Counted from the first letter of the stretch, positions 27,454 to 35,621 are shown. The stretch: DNA of 64,000 nucleotides from an uncultured Eubacteriales bacterium (GCA_934511365.1 CAKSWC010000004.1:105406-169405); one strand, 5' to 3'. Translations and numbers: made by a program. Notes: generated by a model from the sequence alone, not told the origin.

Positions 27454-27459
27454 ATAAAT

Positions 27460-27556
27460 GTAAAAAGGGTGCCGCGATAAGCGGTTGCTCCAATGATGAT
27501 GTTTTAAAAATAAGAAACACCGCCAACCGGAACTGGGCGGTGTTTCTTACTTTTTA
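27460..27556 (+). ncRNA. Candidate antisense RNA of a type I toxin-antitoxin locus
   Basis: Starts about 7 bases after a perfect promoter and ends at the shared terminator (27511-27549), giving an RNA of roughly 90-100 bases. It converges on the small hydrophobic peptide gene at 27564-27656; the 3' ends of both transcripts cross in and around the terminator and are therefore complementary. Its 5' part (27468-27491) carries GGTGCCG and GCGGTTGCTCC, both also present, in the same sense, in the toxin mRNA leader. The only start codons (ATGATGATG) run into a stop after four codons. The antitoxin role is inferred from arrangement. Confidence 0.65.
27511..27549. terminator. Bidirectional terminator shared by toxin and antisense RNA
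   Basis: A perfect 14-base stem (27511-27524 with 27536-27549) with ACTTTTTA after it on the plus strand and TTTTTAAAA on the minus strand. Confidence 0.9.
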
Positions 27557-27563
27557 TGTAAGA

Positions 27564-27656
27564 TTACTTTTTGTTACTCAGAATTGTGTAGCAAAGAGAG
27601 ATAACATTGACAAGCAATGCAAGAATTGCAATCAATTCCAACAGCGATATTGTCAT
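27564..27656 (-). CDS. Putative holin-like/type I toxin peptide
   Basis: 30 aa (32 if the upstream ATG at 27662 is used). AGGAGG at 27665-27670 lies 8 bases before the ATG at 27656, which is preferred. The peptide is a single membrane helix (MTISLLELIAILALLVNVIS) with a polar, basic end (LSNKK), matching the design of Bacillus-type small hydrophobic toxins and the Pfam putative holin-like toxin family. The ribosome site is sequestered in a 6-base stem with a GAAA loop (27666-27681), typical of such toxins. It has a strong promoter, a convergent RNA gene and a shared terminator. The toxin role is inferred. Confidence 0.75.
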   Translation of the reverse strand: MTISLLELIAILALLVNVISLCYTILSNKK

Positions 27657-27665
27657 TGCCATCAC

Positions 27666-27681
27666 CTCCTCTTTCGAGGAG
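27666..27681 (-). promoter_or_regulatory. Hairpin sequestering the toxin ribosome site
   Basis: Minus strand CTCCTC-GAAA-GAGGAG: the Shine-Dalgarno forms the 3' arm of a perfect 6-base stem with a GNRA-type tetraloop. It should keep toxin translation low. Confidence 0.8.
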
Positions 27682-27715
27682 CAACCGCCTTACCGTTATA
27701 TCCGGCACCGAAAAT

Positions 27716-27744
27716 ATCTTAGCATATCTGTCGAAAATTGTCAA
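27716..27744 (-). promoter_or_regulatory. Sigma-A promoter of the toxin mRNA
   Basis: Minus strand TTGACA (27739-27744), 17 bases, TAAGAT (27716-27721). The leader to the start codon is about 55 bases. Confidence 0.8.
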
Positions 27745-27750
27745 GAGATA

Positions 27751-27790
27751 AAATAACCGCACTTAATTGGTCATGGAGCGGTTATTTTTT
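27751..27790. terminator. Terminator of murI, possibly bidirectional
   Basis: ATAACCGC (27753-27760) pairs with GCGGTTAT (27778-27785) around a 17-base loop. On the minus strand it is followed by TTTTATC; on the plus strand by T6. It separates murI from the toxin promoter. Confidence 0.65.
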
Positions 27791-27879
27791 ATGCTTTGAA
27801 AAAGGCAAGTTCATGGGAGCCTCAAGCGGCCCCCGTACGAATTTAGATGTTTGCTATTGAACGGCAGATTTTTCAGAAC

Positions 27880-28662
27880 CTAAAACTCATATTCCTCAAA
27901 CAGCTTTTTTGAAAGGGCAATATGTCCCTCATCGCTGTTTTCAAAGCTGATGCTTCCCTGTTTTGTTTTTGGACTCAGCAGATTCTTTTCCTCAAGAAGC
28001 TTTTTTGCATACCTTGCAGCCCCCTCGGCGCCGTCAAAAAGCTTAACATTTTCACCCATCACACGGCGTATCGCCTTTTTGGCAAACGGAAAATGCGTGC
28101 AGCCGAGAACAAGACAGTAGTCCTTGTCTTTTTCAAACGGAGAAAAGAGCTTCGTCAGATATTCGTCCATTTCCGCTCCGTCCGCCTTTGAGGCCTCAAC
28201 AAGCTCAACAATTCCGGGCGCAGGAAGGCCGATAATTTCGGCGTCGTTCTTGAAGCGCTCAACAAGGGCGGCGAATTTCTTTTCCCTCAGCGTCAGCTCG
28301 GTCGCCATAACAATAACGGTCGGGTGTCCGCCGGAAAGGGCGGCAGGCTTGAGCGCCGGTTCAAGCCCGATTATCGGAAAGTCCGTATATTTTTTTCTAA
28401 GCTCGGCGGCAGCGGCGCTTGTTGCCGTGTTGCAGGCTATTACAAGCGCCTTTGCGCCCCTTGCAATCATCTTTTCCGCGTTTTTAAAAGTGAGGCTTTT
28501 AATTTCATCTGTCGGACGCACCCCGTATGGTGCGTTTTTTGAGTCGCCGAAATAAATATATTTTTCATTCGGCATAATTTTCCACAACTGACTGAGCACA
28601 CTGATTCCGCCGACTCCGGAATCAATCACCGCAATGGGGCTTTCACAAGTGACCATTTTCAT
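27880..28662 (-). CDS. murI: Glutamate racemase
   Basis: 260 aa. Active-site motifs: Asp14-Ser15 (AVIDSGVGG), Cys77 (IACNTATSA) and Cys188 (VLGCTHFPF), the two-Cys pair that inverts L- to D-glutamate for peptidoglycan. Length and motifs are typical. It follows cysS by 13 bases in the cysE-cysS-murI operon, so it is probably also under the cysteine T-box, an unusual partner for a racemase. A second in-frame ATG two codons in is an alternative start. Confidence 0.96.
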   Translation of the reverse strand: MKMVTCESPIAVIDSGVGGISVLSQLWKIMPNEKYIYFGDSKNAPYGVRPTDEIKSLTFKNAEKMIARGAKALVIACNTATSAAAAELRKKYTDFPIIGLEPALKPAALSGGHPTVIVMATELTLREKKFAALVERFKNDAEIIGLPAPGIVELVEASKADGAEMDEYLTKLFSPFEKDKDYCLVLGCTHFPFAKKAIRRVMGENVKLFDGAEGAARYAKKLLEEKNLLSPKTKQGSISFENSDEGHIALSKKLFEEYEF

Positions 28663-28675
28663 TCACCCCGTGCGC

Positions 28676-30076
28676 TCAAGCTTTGTGCCACTTCACGCCC
28701 TGTGCAGTATCTTCAAGGACGATTCCGCGCGCTTTGAGGTCGTCACGGATGCGGTCGGCCTCAGCCCAGTTTTTCGCCTTCCTTGCGGCATTGCGTTCTT
28801 CAATGAGGCGTTCAACCTCCTCGTCAAGGCTCTCCTCGGCCTTTCTGTTATAAAGCAGGCCAAGAACGCCTGTCAGCTCATCAAGAGCCTCGGCGGCATA
28901 TTCAACAATGGAGCGGCTTTGAACGCCCTCGTTGACGTTGGTGTTGATGTCACGCACCAGTTCAAAAATTACGCCGATCGCGTCTGCGGTGTTGAGGTCG
29001 TCCTCCATTGCGTCAACAAACTCGTTGCGGCGTCTGTCAATGAGGGTCATGATCTCGCCGTCATCGGGACCGGCCTCATCAACGGCGTTTTTGAGCGCAA
29101 AATCAAGGTTGTTTCGGCAGGTATACATCCTTTCAAGAGAAGCCTTGCACTGCTCAATGGCGTCAAAACTATAGTTAATCGGGCTTCTGTACTGGCAGGA
29201 AAGCATCAGGAAACGGATGGGTTCATAGCCGAACTGCTCTGCAACGTCGCGGACGGTGAAAAAGTTTCCAAGCGATTTTGACATCTTGACCTTGTCAACG
29301 GTGATGAAGCCGTTGTGCATCCAGTAGCGCGCAAAGGGAACGCCGTTGCAGCATTCGCTCTGGGCAATCTCGTTTTCGTGGTGGGGAAAGATAAGATCCT
29401 GTCCGCCGCAATGGATATCAATCGTCTTTCCAAGATAGCGTCTGACCATTGCGGAGCATTCAATGTGCCAGCCCGGTCTGCCGTGACCCCACGGAGACTC
29501 CCAGTAAGGCTCGCCGGGTTTTGCCGCTTTCCAAAGAGCAAAGTCCATCGGGTCCTTTTTAACCTCGCCAATGTTGATTCTTGCTCCGGCCTCAAGCTCC
29601 TCAAGCGGCTGGTGAGAGAGCTTTCCGTATTCCTTGAATTTTTTTGTGCTGAAATATACATCACCGTTCACGGCATAGGCGTAGCCTTTTTCAATGAGAG
29701 CGGAAACAATTTCAATAATTTCGTCAATATTTTCGGTCGCCTTGGGGTGAACCGTTGCCTCGCGGATGTTCATTCCCTTTGCATCAACCCAAAATTCCTT
29801 AATATATTTTTCAGAGATATCCTTATATGTCACGCCCTCCTCGTTGGCGCGGCGGATAATTTTGTCGTCAATATCGGTAAAGTTCTGAACAAAGGTGACC
29901 TTGTTGCCCATATATTCAAGATAGCGGCGCAGAACGTCAAAAACGCAAAGCGGCCTTGCGTTGCCAATGTGAATATAGTTATACACCGTGGGTCCGCAGG
30001 CATAAATTTTAAACTCGCCCTCATTAAGCGGAACAAGTTCTTCCTTTTTTCTCGTCAAAGTGTTAAAAACTTTCAT
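28676..30076 (-). CDS. cysS: Cysteinyl-tRNA synthetase
   Basis: 466 aa, class I. The HIGH-type motif is HIGNARP (around residue 37), with the zinc Cys near residue 28 in ACGPTVYNY and zinc ligands CGGQDLIFPHHENE. The KMSKS loop is KMSKSLGNFF near residue 265. It charges tRNA-Cys. The ATG overlaps the end of cysE by 4 bases, so the two are translationally coupled under the same T-box. Confidence 0.98.
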   Translation of the reverse strand: MKVFNTLTRKKEELVPLNEGEFKIYACGPTVYNYIHIGNARPLCVFDVLRRYLEYMGNKVTFVQNFTDIDDKIIRRANEEGVTYKDISEKYIKEFWVDAKGMNIREATVHPKATENIDEIIEIVSALIEKGYAYAVNGDVYFSTKKFKEYGKLSHQPLEELEAGARINIGEVKKDPMDFALWKAAKPGEPYWESPWGHGRPGWHIECSAMVRRYLGKTIDIHCGGQDLIFPHHENEIAQSECCNGVPFARYWMHNGFITVDKVKMSKSLGNFFTVRDVAEQFGYEPIRFLMLSCQYRSPINYSFDAIEQCKASLERMYTCRNNLDFALKNAVDEAGPDDGEIMTLIDRRRNEFVDAMEDDLNTADAIGVIFELVRDINTNVNEGVQSRSIVEYAAEALDELTGVLGLLYNRKAEESLDEEVERLIEERNAARKAKNWAEADRIRDDLKARGIVLEDTAQGVKWHKA

Positions 30077-30747
30077 TTTGTTTTCTTCCCTTCTGTGTTA
30101 TTATCTGTCTGATTCTTTTTCTTTTCCTTTTCAAGAAGTTTTTCAAGTTTGTCAATTCTGCAATGGAGCGCGCAAAGTTCCTGGGCAACCGGGTCCGGAA
30201 TATGAACCTGGTCAAGCGTGTCAACGCGCTTTCCGTTCTGCTTAACAACCCTTGCCGGTGAGCCGACTGCGGTTGAGTTCGGCGGAATTGCGGAAAGGAC
30301 AACCGACCCGGCCGCAATGTTGGAATTATCTCCAACGGTGAACGGACCGAGCACCTTTGCGCCGGCTCCGATGAGAACATTGTTGCCAATGGTCGGGTGG
30401 CGCTTGCCGGTATCTTTTCCCGTTCCGCCGAGCGTCACGCCCTGATAGAGCGTTACGTCATCACCGAGGATGGCCGTTTCGCCAATAACAACGCCCGTCC
30501 CGTGGTCGATGAAAAGGCGCTTTCCAATCTGCGCCCCGGGGTGGATTTCAATATTGGTTTTTCTGACGCAGCGCTGTGAGATATACCGCGCCAAAAAAAA
30601 CATTCTGTGTTCAAAAAACCAGTGCGCTCTGCGATACATTCTGACCGCCCTGAAGCCCGGATAAAGGAGCATGATTTCAAAGCTGCCCCTTGCCGCCGGG
30701 TCGCGGTCCTTCACGCACCGGATATCTTCTTTCAATCTGTCAAACAT
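30073..30747 (-). CDS. cysE: Serine O-acetyltransferase
   Basis: 224 aa from the ATG at 30747, which follows AAAGGAGAATTCC; the longer frame upstream is T-box leader. The short N-terminal helical domain and the left-handed beta helix with hexapeptides (IEIHPGAQIGKRLFIDHGTG, VVIGETAILGDDVTLYQGVT) are of the short, Gram-positive CysE (EpsC) form. It makes O-acetylserine from serine and acetyl-CoA. Overlap with cysS and the Cys-specific T-box tie cysteine synthesis to cysteinyl-tRNA supply. The tail is Lys-rich. Confidence 0.97.
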   Translation of the reverse strand: MFDRLKEDIRCVKDRDPAARGSFEIMLLYPGFRAVRMYRRAHWFFEHRMFFLARYISQRCVRKTNIEIHPGAQIGKRLFIDHGTGVVIGETAILGDDVTLYQGVTLGGTGKDTGKRHPTIGNNVLIGAGAKVLGPFTVGDNSNIAAGSVVLSAIPPNSTAVGSPARVVKQNGKRVDTLDQVHIPDPVAQELCALHCRIDKLEKLLEKEKKKNQTDNNTEGKKTK

Positions 30748-30796
30748 GGAATTCTCCTTTGCAATGGAAAATAGTCTGCCGCCGAAAGCTGTCCGC

Positions 30797-31055
30797 ATAA
30801 AAACAAAGAAAGCCCCCGTAGGCACAACCCACGGAGGCGCAAAAGCGCGGTTCCACTCCTGTTTATTACTCAAGCGGCAATAAGCCGACTCGCCCTTAAC
30901 GCAGGCATACGCCGCGGGATACTTTTTCCTTTTCCCCCGCGAAGCTCAAGGGTGCATTTCAAAGCGCTGCGCCAATTCCTTTCACCGCCCGGAACCTCTC
31001 TGAAAGCGCAGAAGGGCATTTACTCCTCCCCGTCACAGCCGATATTCGTAATTTA
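30797..31055 (-). promoter_or_regulatory. T-box leader, cysteine-specific, of cysE-cysS-murI
   Basis: Minus strand, in order: GGAGTAA (loop E), AGAGAG, GGTGAAAGG, a specifier region with GAAATGCAC where UGC (Cys) is the best codon, the T-box bulge core GGAGTGGAACCGCGC (30845-30859), and a terminator CCTCCGTGGG/CTACGGGGG (30811-30837) followed by a T-rich run to about 30797. Uncharged tRNA-Cys should favour the antiterminator. A probable -10 TATAAT lies near 31057-31065. Confidence 0.93.
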
Positions 31056-31070
31056 TTATATTATACTACA

Positions 31071-31165
31071 ACTTGCCGGAAAATGCACTACCTGTTTTCT
31101 AAAAAATTTATTCTTTTTGTTTCCTCAACAATGTGTATTATGCCGAAAATGCAAAAGCAGCATTT
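31071..31165 (-). other. Short AT-rich spacer after rimO
   Basis: It contains a weak hairpin GAAAATGC/GCATTTTC (31150-31172, overlapping the rimO end) without a T-run, and the promoter area of the T-box operon. Nothing else was recognised. Confidence 0.4.
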
Positions 31166-32491
31166 TCAAACAACCTCGCCAACAAGGTCGCAGTCGTCCG
31201 TGCCGATGATTTTGACGTTGATAAATTCGCCGCTTTTAAGCTCCTCCTCGGTCGAGATGATAACAATGCTGTCAATTTCAAGGCAGTCCATATATGTTCT
31301 TCCGGTATAAAAAAGGTTGCTTTCATCAAAGCCGTCAACAATGACTTTGAAAACGCGGCCGATTTTTTCCTTTTGCTTTTCTTCAAAAATTGCGTACTGC
31401 TGCTCCATAATCAGCTCGGCGCGGCGGTTTTTAATTTCCGGCTCAATCTGGTTTTCCATTTTTGCGGCGGCCGTGCCCTCCTCCGGAGAAAACGCAAAGC
31501 AGCCGAGACGGTCAAACCGTGCTTCTTCAACAAAGCGCGAAAGCGTTTCAAAATTTTCCTCCGTTTCGCCCGGAAAACCGACCATAACGGTCGTTCTGAT
31601 GATTACGCCGGGAATTTCCCTCCTGAGCTTTTCAACGAGCGAAAGAAGCTCTTTTTCGCTTCCCGTTCGGTTCATTCTTTTAAGGATATCGGCGTCCGCG
31701 TGCTGGAGCGGAAGGTCAATGTATTTGCAGATTTTTTCCTCGCTTGCAATGGTGTCAATAAGTTCCTGCGTCATGCATTCCGGATAGCAGTAAAGCAGAC
31801 GTATCCATTCAATGCCATCAATTTTGCAAAGCTCTTTCAAAAGCTTTGCAAGCCTTAATTCGCCGTAAAGGTCAATCCCGTAGCGCGTAATATCCTGCGC
31901 AATAACGGCAATTTCCTTGACTCCGGAGGCGGCGAGGTTTTTCGCTTCTTCAACAATGCTCTCCATTGTTCGGCTTCTGAACTTTCCGCGGATTGCGGGG
32001 ATTGCGCAGTATGAGCAGCAGTTTGAGCAGCCCTCGGCAATTTTAAGATATGCAAAATGAGCCGGGGTTGAAAGAATTCTGTCGCCCTCAATGGGAAGGC
32101 AGAGCTTGCTCGGAAATTCGCGCACCTCGGCTTTGTCAAGCACCTTCCGGCAGATTTCGGCAATCTCGCCGTTTTTGCCCAGTCCGATAATGCCGTCAAT
32201 TTCCGGTATCTCGTCAATGACCTCGTCTTTATATCTTTGCGCAAGGCAGCCCGTAACAAGCAGCGCACCAACGCTGCCCTGCTTTTTCAGCTCGGCAACG
32301 GAAAGGATTGTTTCAATCGCCTCGCGCTTGGCTTCTTCAATGAAGCCACAGGTGTTAACAATAACAAGGTCGGCACCCTCAACCTCGCCCGTGATTAAAA
32401 AGCCTGCGTTTTGAAGTTTTGCAAGCATGGCCTCGGCGTCCACCTGATTTTTCGGGCAGCCGAGAGATATCAGAGCAATTTTTTCATTCAT
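31166..32491 (-). CDS. rimO: Ribosomal protein S12 methylthiotransferase RimO
   Basis: 441 aa from the ATG at 32491 (AAGGAG 10 bases upstream). The N-terminal UPF0004 domain has its three cluster Cys (LGCPKNQVD, NTCGF, VTGCLAQRY). The radical-SAM CxxxCxxC is CSNCCSYC, and the C-terminal TRAM strand ends KIIGTDDCDLVGEVV. RimO, rather than MiaB, is indicated by CPKNQVD and the short form. It adds a methylthio group to an Asp of S12. It overlaps recX by 8 bases. Confidence 0.95.
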   Translation of the reverse strand: MNEKIALISLGCPKNQVDAEAMLAKLQNAGFLITGEVEGADLVIVNTCGFIEEAKREAIETILSVAELKKQGSVGALLVTGCLAQRYKDEVIDEIPEIDGIIGLGKNGEIAEICRKVLDKAEVREFPSKLCLPIEGDRILSTPAHFAYLKIAEGCSNCCSYCAIPAIRGKFRSRTMESIVEEAKNLAASGVKEIAVIAQDITRYGIDLYGELRLAKLLKELCKIDGIEWIRLLYCYPECMTQELIDTIASEEKICKYIDLPLQHADADILKRMNRTGSEKELLSLVEKLRREIPGVIIRTTVMVGFPGETEENFETLSRFVEEARFDRLGCFAFSPEEGTAAAKMENQIEPEIKNRRAELIMEQQYAIFEEKQKEKIGRVFKVIVDGFDESNLFYTGRTYMDCLEIDSIVIISTEEELKSGEFINVKIIGTDDCDLVGEVV

Positions 32492-33104
32492 CGCCGAATT
32501 CTCCTTCATTTTCCGCAATAACGGCCAGAGCGTCCTTAATTTCGCCATAGCCGTATCCTGCGCGAACAAGGGCGGCTATTGTTTTTTGAACACCCTTTTC
32601 GGTGTCTAAATTTCTGTAATATTTTCTGAGTATCAAAGCGGCAAGGTCGTTTTCATCAAAACTGAGTGATGAAACAGCCTGCTCAATGACCGAGCGCTCA
32701 ATGCCCTTTTTCAAAAGCTCCTGCTCAATGCGGCGCTTTCCAAAGTGCTTAAGCTCTTTAAGCTCGTTGGCAAAGGAAAAAGCAAAGCGGCTGTCATCAA
32801 CATAGCCGTAATCTTTAAGCTTTTCAATCGCCTCCAAAGCGCCCTCGGAAAAGCCCTTTTGCCTGAGCTTGAAAAGCAGCTCCTTTTCGCTGTGGTCGCG
32901 GCGGGAGAGAAGCTCGGAGGCCTTGTTGAACGCGCGGCGGACATTGACTTCGGCCTCAAGGAAGGAAAGCTCCTCCTCTGAAATCTCCTTTCCGTCATAA
33001 AGCGAGGGAAGAAGATAAAAGCCGCTGTCAACGGTCATTTTATATTCACCGTCAAGAAAAATATGAATTTTATTTCCCTTTCCGCTTTTGAGGGTAATTT
33101 TCAT
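32484..33104 (-). CDS. recX: RecA regulator RecX
   Basis: 206 aa built from three-helix repeats. Typical segments are LLSRRDHSEKELLFKLRQKG and GYVDDSRFAFSFANEL. RecX binds RecA filaments and limits or adjusts recombinase activity. Its ATG shares a base with the recA stop (TAATG), the tightest form of coupling, so expression follows recA and its SOS control. Confidence 0.95.
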   Translation of the reverse strand: MKITLKSGKGNKIHIFLDGEYKMTVDSGFYLLPSLYDGKEISEEELSFLEAEVNVRRAFNKASELLSRRDHSEKELLFKLRQKGFSEGALEAIEKLKDYGYVDDSRFAFSFANELKELKHFGKRRIEQELLKKGIERSVIEQAVSSLSFDENDLAALILRKYYRNLDTEKGVQKTIAALVRAGYGYGEIKDALAVIAENEGEFGDE

Positions 33105-34207
33105 TATTCGTCATCATCAACGGCAATGTCGATTTTTGCGCGCGCCCTTGAAACGCTTTTGACCGCCGGAGCAGCCGCAGCAGCCGCAGCCTTCGGCTTT
33201 TTCACATCCTCACCGGCGCCCTTGTTTTTAACGGACTCGAAAATTTTGCTTTCAATCTCGGCGGCAAGGTTCTTTTCCTTTGAAAAAAGGAGCTTAACAT
33301 TTTCCCTGCCCTGGCCGAGCCTTGTTTCGCCGTATGAGAACCACGCGCCGCTTTTGTTGATTATTCCGTACTCAACGCCGAGGTCAACAAGCTCGCCCTC
33401 ATGGGAAATGCCCGTTCCATACATGATGTCGAACATAGCCTCCTTGAACGGCGGAGAAACCTTGTTTTTAACAACCTTTGCGCGCGTTCTTGAGCCGATG
33501 AATTCGTTTCCGGCTCCTTTGATAACCTCGGTTTTTCTAACGTCAATTCTTATCGAGGAATAAAACTTCAATGCGCGTCCGCCGGTTGTAACCTCCGGAC
33601 TGCCGTATATGACGCCGACCTTTTCACGCAGCTGATTGATGAAAATAACGAGTGTATTGCTTTTTGCAATAACGCTTGTGAGCTTTCGCAGAGCCTGAGA
33701 CATGAGCCTTGCGTGGAGACCGACGTGGCTGTCGCCCATTTCGCCCTCAATTTCCGCCCTCGGAACAAGCGCGGCAACCGAGTCAACAACAATAATGTCC
33801 AGTGCACCCGAGCGTGCAAGAGCCTCAGTGATTGAAAGCGCGTCCTCGCCGTTATCCGGCTGGGAAACAAGGAGCGAGTCAACGTCAACACCGAGCGCCT
33901 TTGAGTAAACCGGGTCAAGCGCGTGCTCCGCGTCAATGAAAGCGGCCTCGCCGCCGGCCTTCTGCGCCTCGGCAATGCAATGCAGCGCGAGGGTGGTCTT
34001 ACCGGAGGATTCCGGGCCGTAAATTTCAACAATTCTTCCCTTCGGGAGTCCGCCGACGCCGGTTGCAATATCAAGGGCAACGGAACCGGTGTGAATGGCC
34101 TCAACATTGAGCTCCGTTGTCTGGCCAAGACGCATTACCGCGCCCTTTCCGTATTGTTTTTCAATCTGAGCGAGTGCGGTATCCAAAGCCGTTTTTTTGT
34201 CTGCCAT
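33104..34207 (-). CDS. recA: Recombinase RecA
   Basis: 367 aa from the ATG at 34207 with AGGAGGAATATC before it. Walker A is GPESSGKT (64-71). Loop L1/L2 motifs and the homologous-pairing core are intact ([37 protein letters not shown]). The C-terminal tail has an Ala/Lys stretch and an acidic end (DIAVDDDE). It forms ATP-dependent filaments for strand exchange and triggers LexA self-cleavage. A LexA-like box overlaps its promoter region. Confidence 0.99.
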   Translation of the reverse strand: MADKKTALDTALAQIEKQYGKGAVMRLGQTTELNVEAIHTGSVALDIATGVGGLPKGRIVEIYGPESSGKTTLALHCIAEAQKAGGEAAFIDAEHALDPVYSKALGVDVDSLLVSQPDNGEDALSITEALARSGALDIIVVDSVAALVPRAEIEGEMGDSHVGLHARLMSQALRKLTSVIAKSNTLVIFINQLREKVGVIYGSPEVTTGGRALKFYSSIRIDVRKTEVIKGAGNEFIGSRTRAKVVKNKVSPPFKEAMFDIMYGTGISHEGELVDLGVEYGIINKSGAWFSYGETRLGQGRENVKLLFSKEKNLAAEIESKIFESVKNKGAGEDVKKPKAAAAAAAPAVKSVSRARAKIDIAVDDDE

Positions 34208-34224
34208 TGATATTCCTCCTGTAT

Positions 34225-34238
34225 CGTACAAATGTTCG
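34225..34238. promoter_or_regulatory. Probable LexA (SOS) box of recA
   Basis: Minus strand CGAACATTTGTACG, one change from the Gram-positive consensus CGAACNNNNGTTCG. It lies between the -10 element and the ribosome site. Confidence 0.75.
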
Positions 34239-34244
34239 TTTTGT

Positions 34245-34273
34245 ATTATAGCTTATTTCACGCCAAAAATCAA
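34245..34273 (-). promoter_or_regulatory. Sigma-A promoter of recA-recX-rimO
   Basis: Minus strand TTGATT (34268-34273), 17-base spacer, TATAAT (34245-34250). Confidence 0.8.
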
Positions 34274-34333
34274 CCGTTTTTTTATAAATACTTTCCGGTT
34301 CACCGAAAAAAATTTCGGCTCCAATCAAAAAGA

Positions 34334-34355
34334 GGCTGCCACATCTGCGGCAGCC
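34334..34355 (-). terminator. Terminator of the small LRR gene
   Basis: Minus strand perfect stem GGCTGCC/GGCAGCC followed by TCTTTTT. Confidence 0.8.
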
Positions 34356-34403
34356 AAAAAGCTGCAAAGCCGGAAGCCGGCTGCAGCCGTATTATTTTGT
34401 TAC

Positions 34404-35018
34404 TCAGCCTGTAACCTTTGAAAAGATACCCTTAATGATGTCAAGAATCTTTCTGATGAAGGTCATAACAATGTCAAGGATATTGTTGACCTGAGCATCG
34501 GTATCGGTTGAAGAGTTTTTGTCAAGGATATTGACGTTGACGTTCTGGTTGAGAGCAAAAGCTGCAATGAACATATAGTTAGCCTTGTAGCAGTTTGCGG
34601 TAACGGAAGCGCAGCCGTTGAAAGCGTCGCTTTCGCAGCTGATAAGAGTTCTGGGGATGTTGACGGAAACAAGGCTTGTGCAGTTTTCAAAAGCTCTTGC
34701 GCCAATGGTCTTAACGCCCTCGGGAATTACAAGAGTTTTCATGTTGGTGCAGTTTGCAAAAGCAAGAGCACCGATTCCGACAACTGAATATCTGACGTTA
34801 TCCTTGTCATAGGTTGCGGGGATTACAACGTTTTCATCAAGAATAAAGGTATTCGTGCATTTTGTGAGAATCACGCCGCTGCCATCAGCACTGAGGGTAA
34901 ATTCATATGACAGACGGTTGAGGTCGATTTCCAACGCTGAAACAGATGCGGTGAAAGCAGATGCGAGCATGATGAGCGAAAGAAGCAGGCACAGAGCCTT
35001 TTTAAAAGTCTTTTTCAT
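34404..35018 (-). CDS. Small secreted LRR protein with amphipathic C-terminal helix
   Basis: 204 aa. It has a signal peptide (MKKTFKKALCLLLSLIMLAS), a short strand region, then about three LRR_5 units (IPEGVKTIGARAFENCTSL and neighbours). The end is not an LRR cap but a hydrophobic, Ile-rich helix with Lys residues (ILDIVMTFIRKILDIIKGIF), which resembles the free microproteins at 9591-9707 and 55274-55381. It may hold the protein at the membrane surface. It has no LPXTG signal. Monocistronic, with its own terminator before the recA promoter. Confidence 0.8.
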   Translation of the reverse strand: MKKTFKKALCLLLSLIMLASAFTASVSALEIDLNRLSYEFTLSADGSGVILTKCTNTFILDENVVIPATYDKDNVRYSVVGIGALAFANCTNMKTLVIPEGVKTIGARAFENCTSLVSVNIPRTLISCESDAFNGCASVTANCYKANYMFIAAFALNQNVNVNILDKNSSTDTDAQVNNILDIVMTFIRKILDIIKGIFSKVTG

Positions 35019-35141
35019 TATTTGGTATCCTCCTTAGCAGAATTACAAGTACATTATAATTATTTGTTAACAGATTGTCAACAACAAATAGAAGAAACTA
35101 AAAATATTTAATGAGACGGAAAAACTTTTTTTCAAAAACAC

Positions 35142-35170
35142 TTGCTTTTTAGGGTCATATCTGCTAAAAT
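35142..35170 (+). promoter_or_regulatory. Promoter of rpmB
   Basis: TTGCTT (35142-35147), 17-base spacer, TAAAAT (35165-35170). Confidence 0.75.
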
Positions 35171-35215
35171 ATTTCTCGCTTATGGTTCACTATATAGTTT
35201 AAGGAGGTGCTGAAG

Positions 35216-35404
35216 ATGGCAAAATGCGATTACTGCGGTAAGGATGTTTCCTTCGGCATTAAGGTCTCTCACTCACACAGACGTTCCAACAGAACTTGGA
35301 AGCCCAATGTTAAGCGCGTAAAGGCTATTGTAAACGGTTCACCGAAGCGCGTTTACGCTTGCACTCGTTGCCTGCGTTCAGGCAAGGTTACCCGCGCAAT
35401 CTGA
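35216..35404 (+). CDS. rpmB: 50S ribosomal protein L28
   Basis: 62 aa. The ATG at 35216 follows AAGGAGGTGCTGAAG; the longer frame includes that site. It is the zinc-binding (C+) form, with CDYC at the N-terminus and CTRC near residue 50, and the L28 signature VSFGIKVSHSHRRSNRTWKP. Monocistronic with promoter and terminator. Confidence 0.97.
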   Translation: MAKCDYCGKDVSFGIKVSHSHRRSNRTWKPNVKRVKAIVNGSPKRVYACTRCLRSGKVTRAI

Positions 35405-35418
35405 TTGAATTGAAACTT

Positions 35419-35446
35419 GGGGCTTTTTCTCAAAGCCCCTTTTTTC
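35419..35446 (+). terminator. Terminator of rpmB
   Basis: GGGGCTTT/AAAGCCCC stem followed by T6. Confidence 0.9.
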
Positions 35447-35491
35447 GTTTGATTACGCACAAAATCGCCGCCCTCTCGGCGGTTAGATTAC

Positions 35492-35520
35492 TTGACAACA
35501 GGCGAAAACTATTGTATACT
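35492..35520 (+). promoter_or_regulatory. Promoter of tRNA-Leu
   Basis: TTGACA (35492-35497), 17-base spacer, TATACT (35515-35520). Confidence 0.85.
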
Positions 35521-35534
35521 TTTGCCTGAAAAAT

Positions 35535-35621
35535 GCCGGCGTGATGGAATTGGCAGACGTGACGGACTCAAAATCCGTTGGTAGCGATACCGTGCGGGTT
35601 CAAGTCCCGCCGCCGGCACCA
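35535..35621 (+). tRNA. tRNA-Leu(CAA)
   Basis: 87 bases including an encoded CCA. The acceptor stem is GCCGGCG/CGCCGGC. The anticodon stem ACGGA/TCCGT encloses CTCAAAA, giving anticodon CAA (codon UUG). The long class II variable arm (TGGTAGCGATACCG region) and the T arm (GCGGG-TTCAAGT-CCCGC) fit leucine. It has its own promoter and terminator. Confidence 0.97.

Noticed and set aside
27574..27762. A 62-aa minus-strand frame over the toxin locus
   Set aside because: It is out of frame with the well-spaced ribosome site and crosses the toxin promoter.
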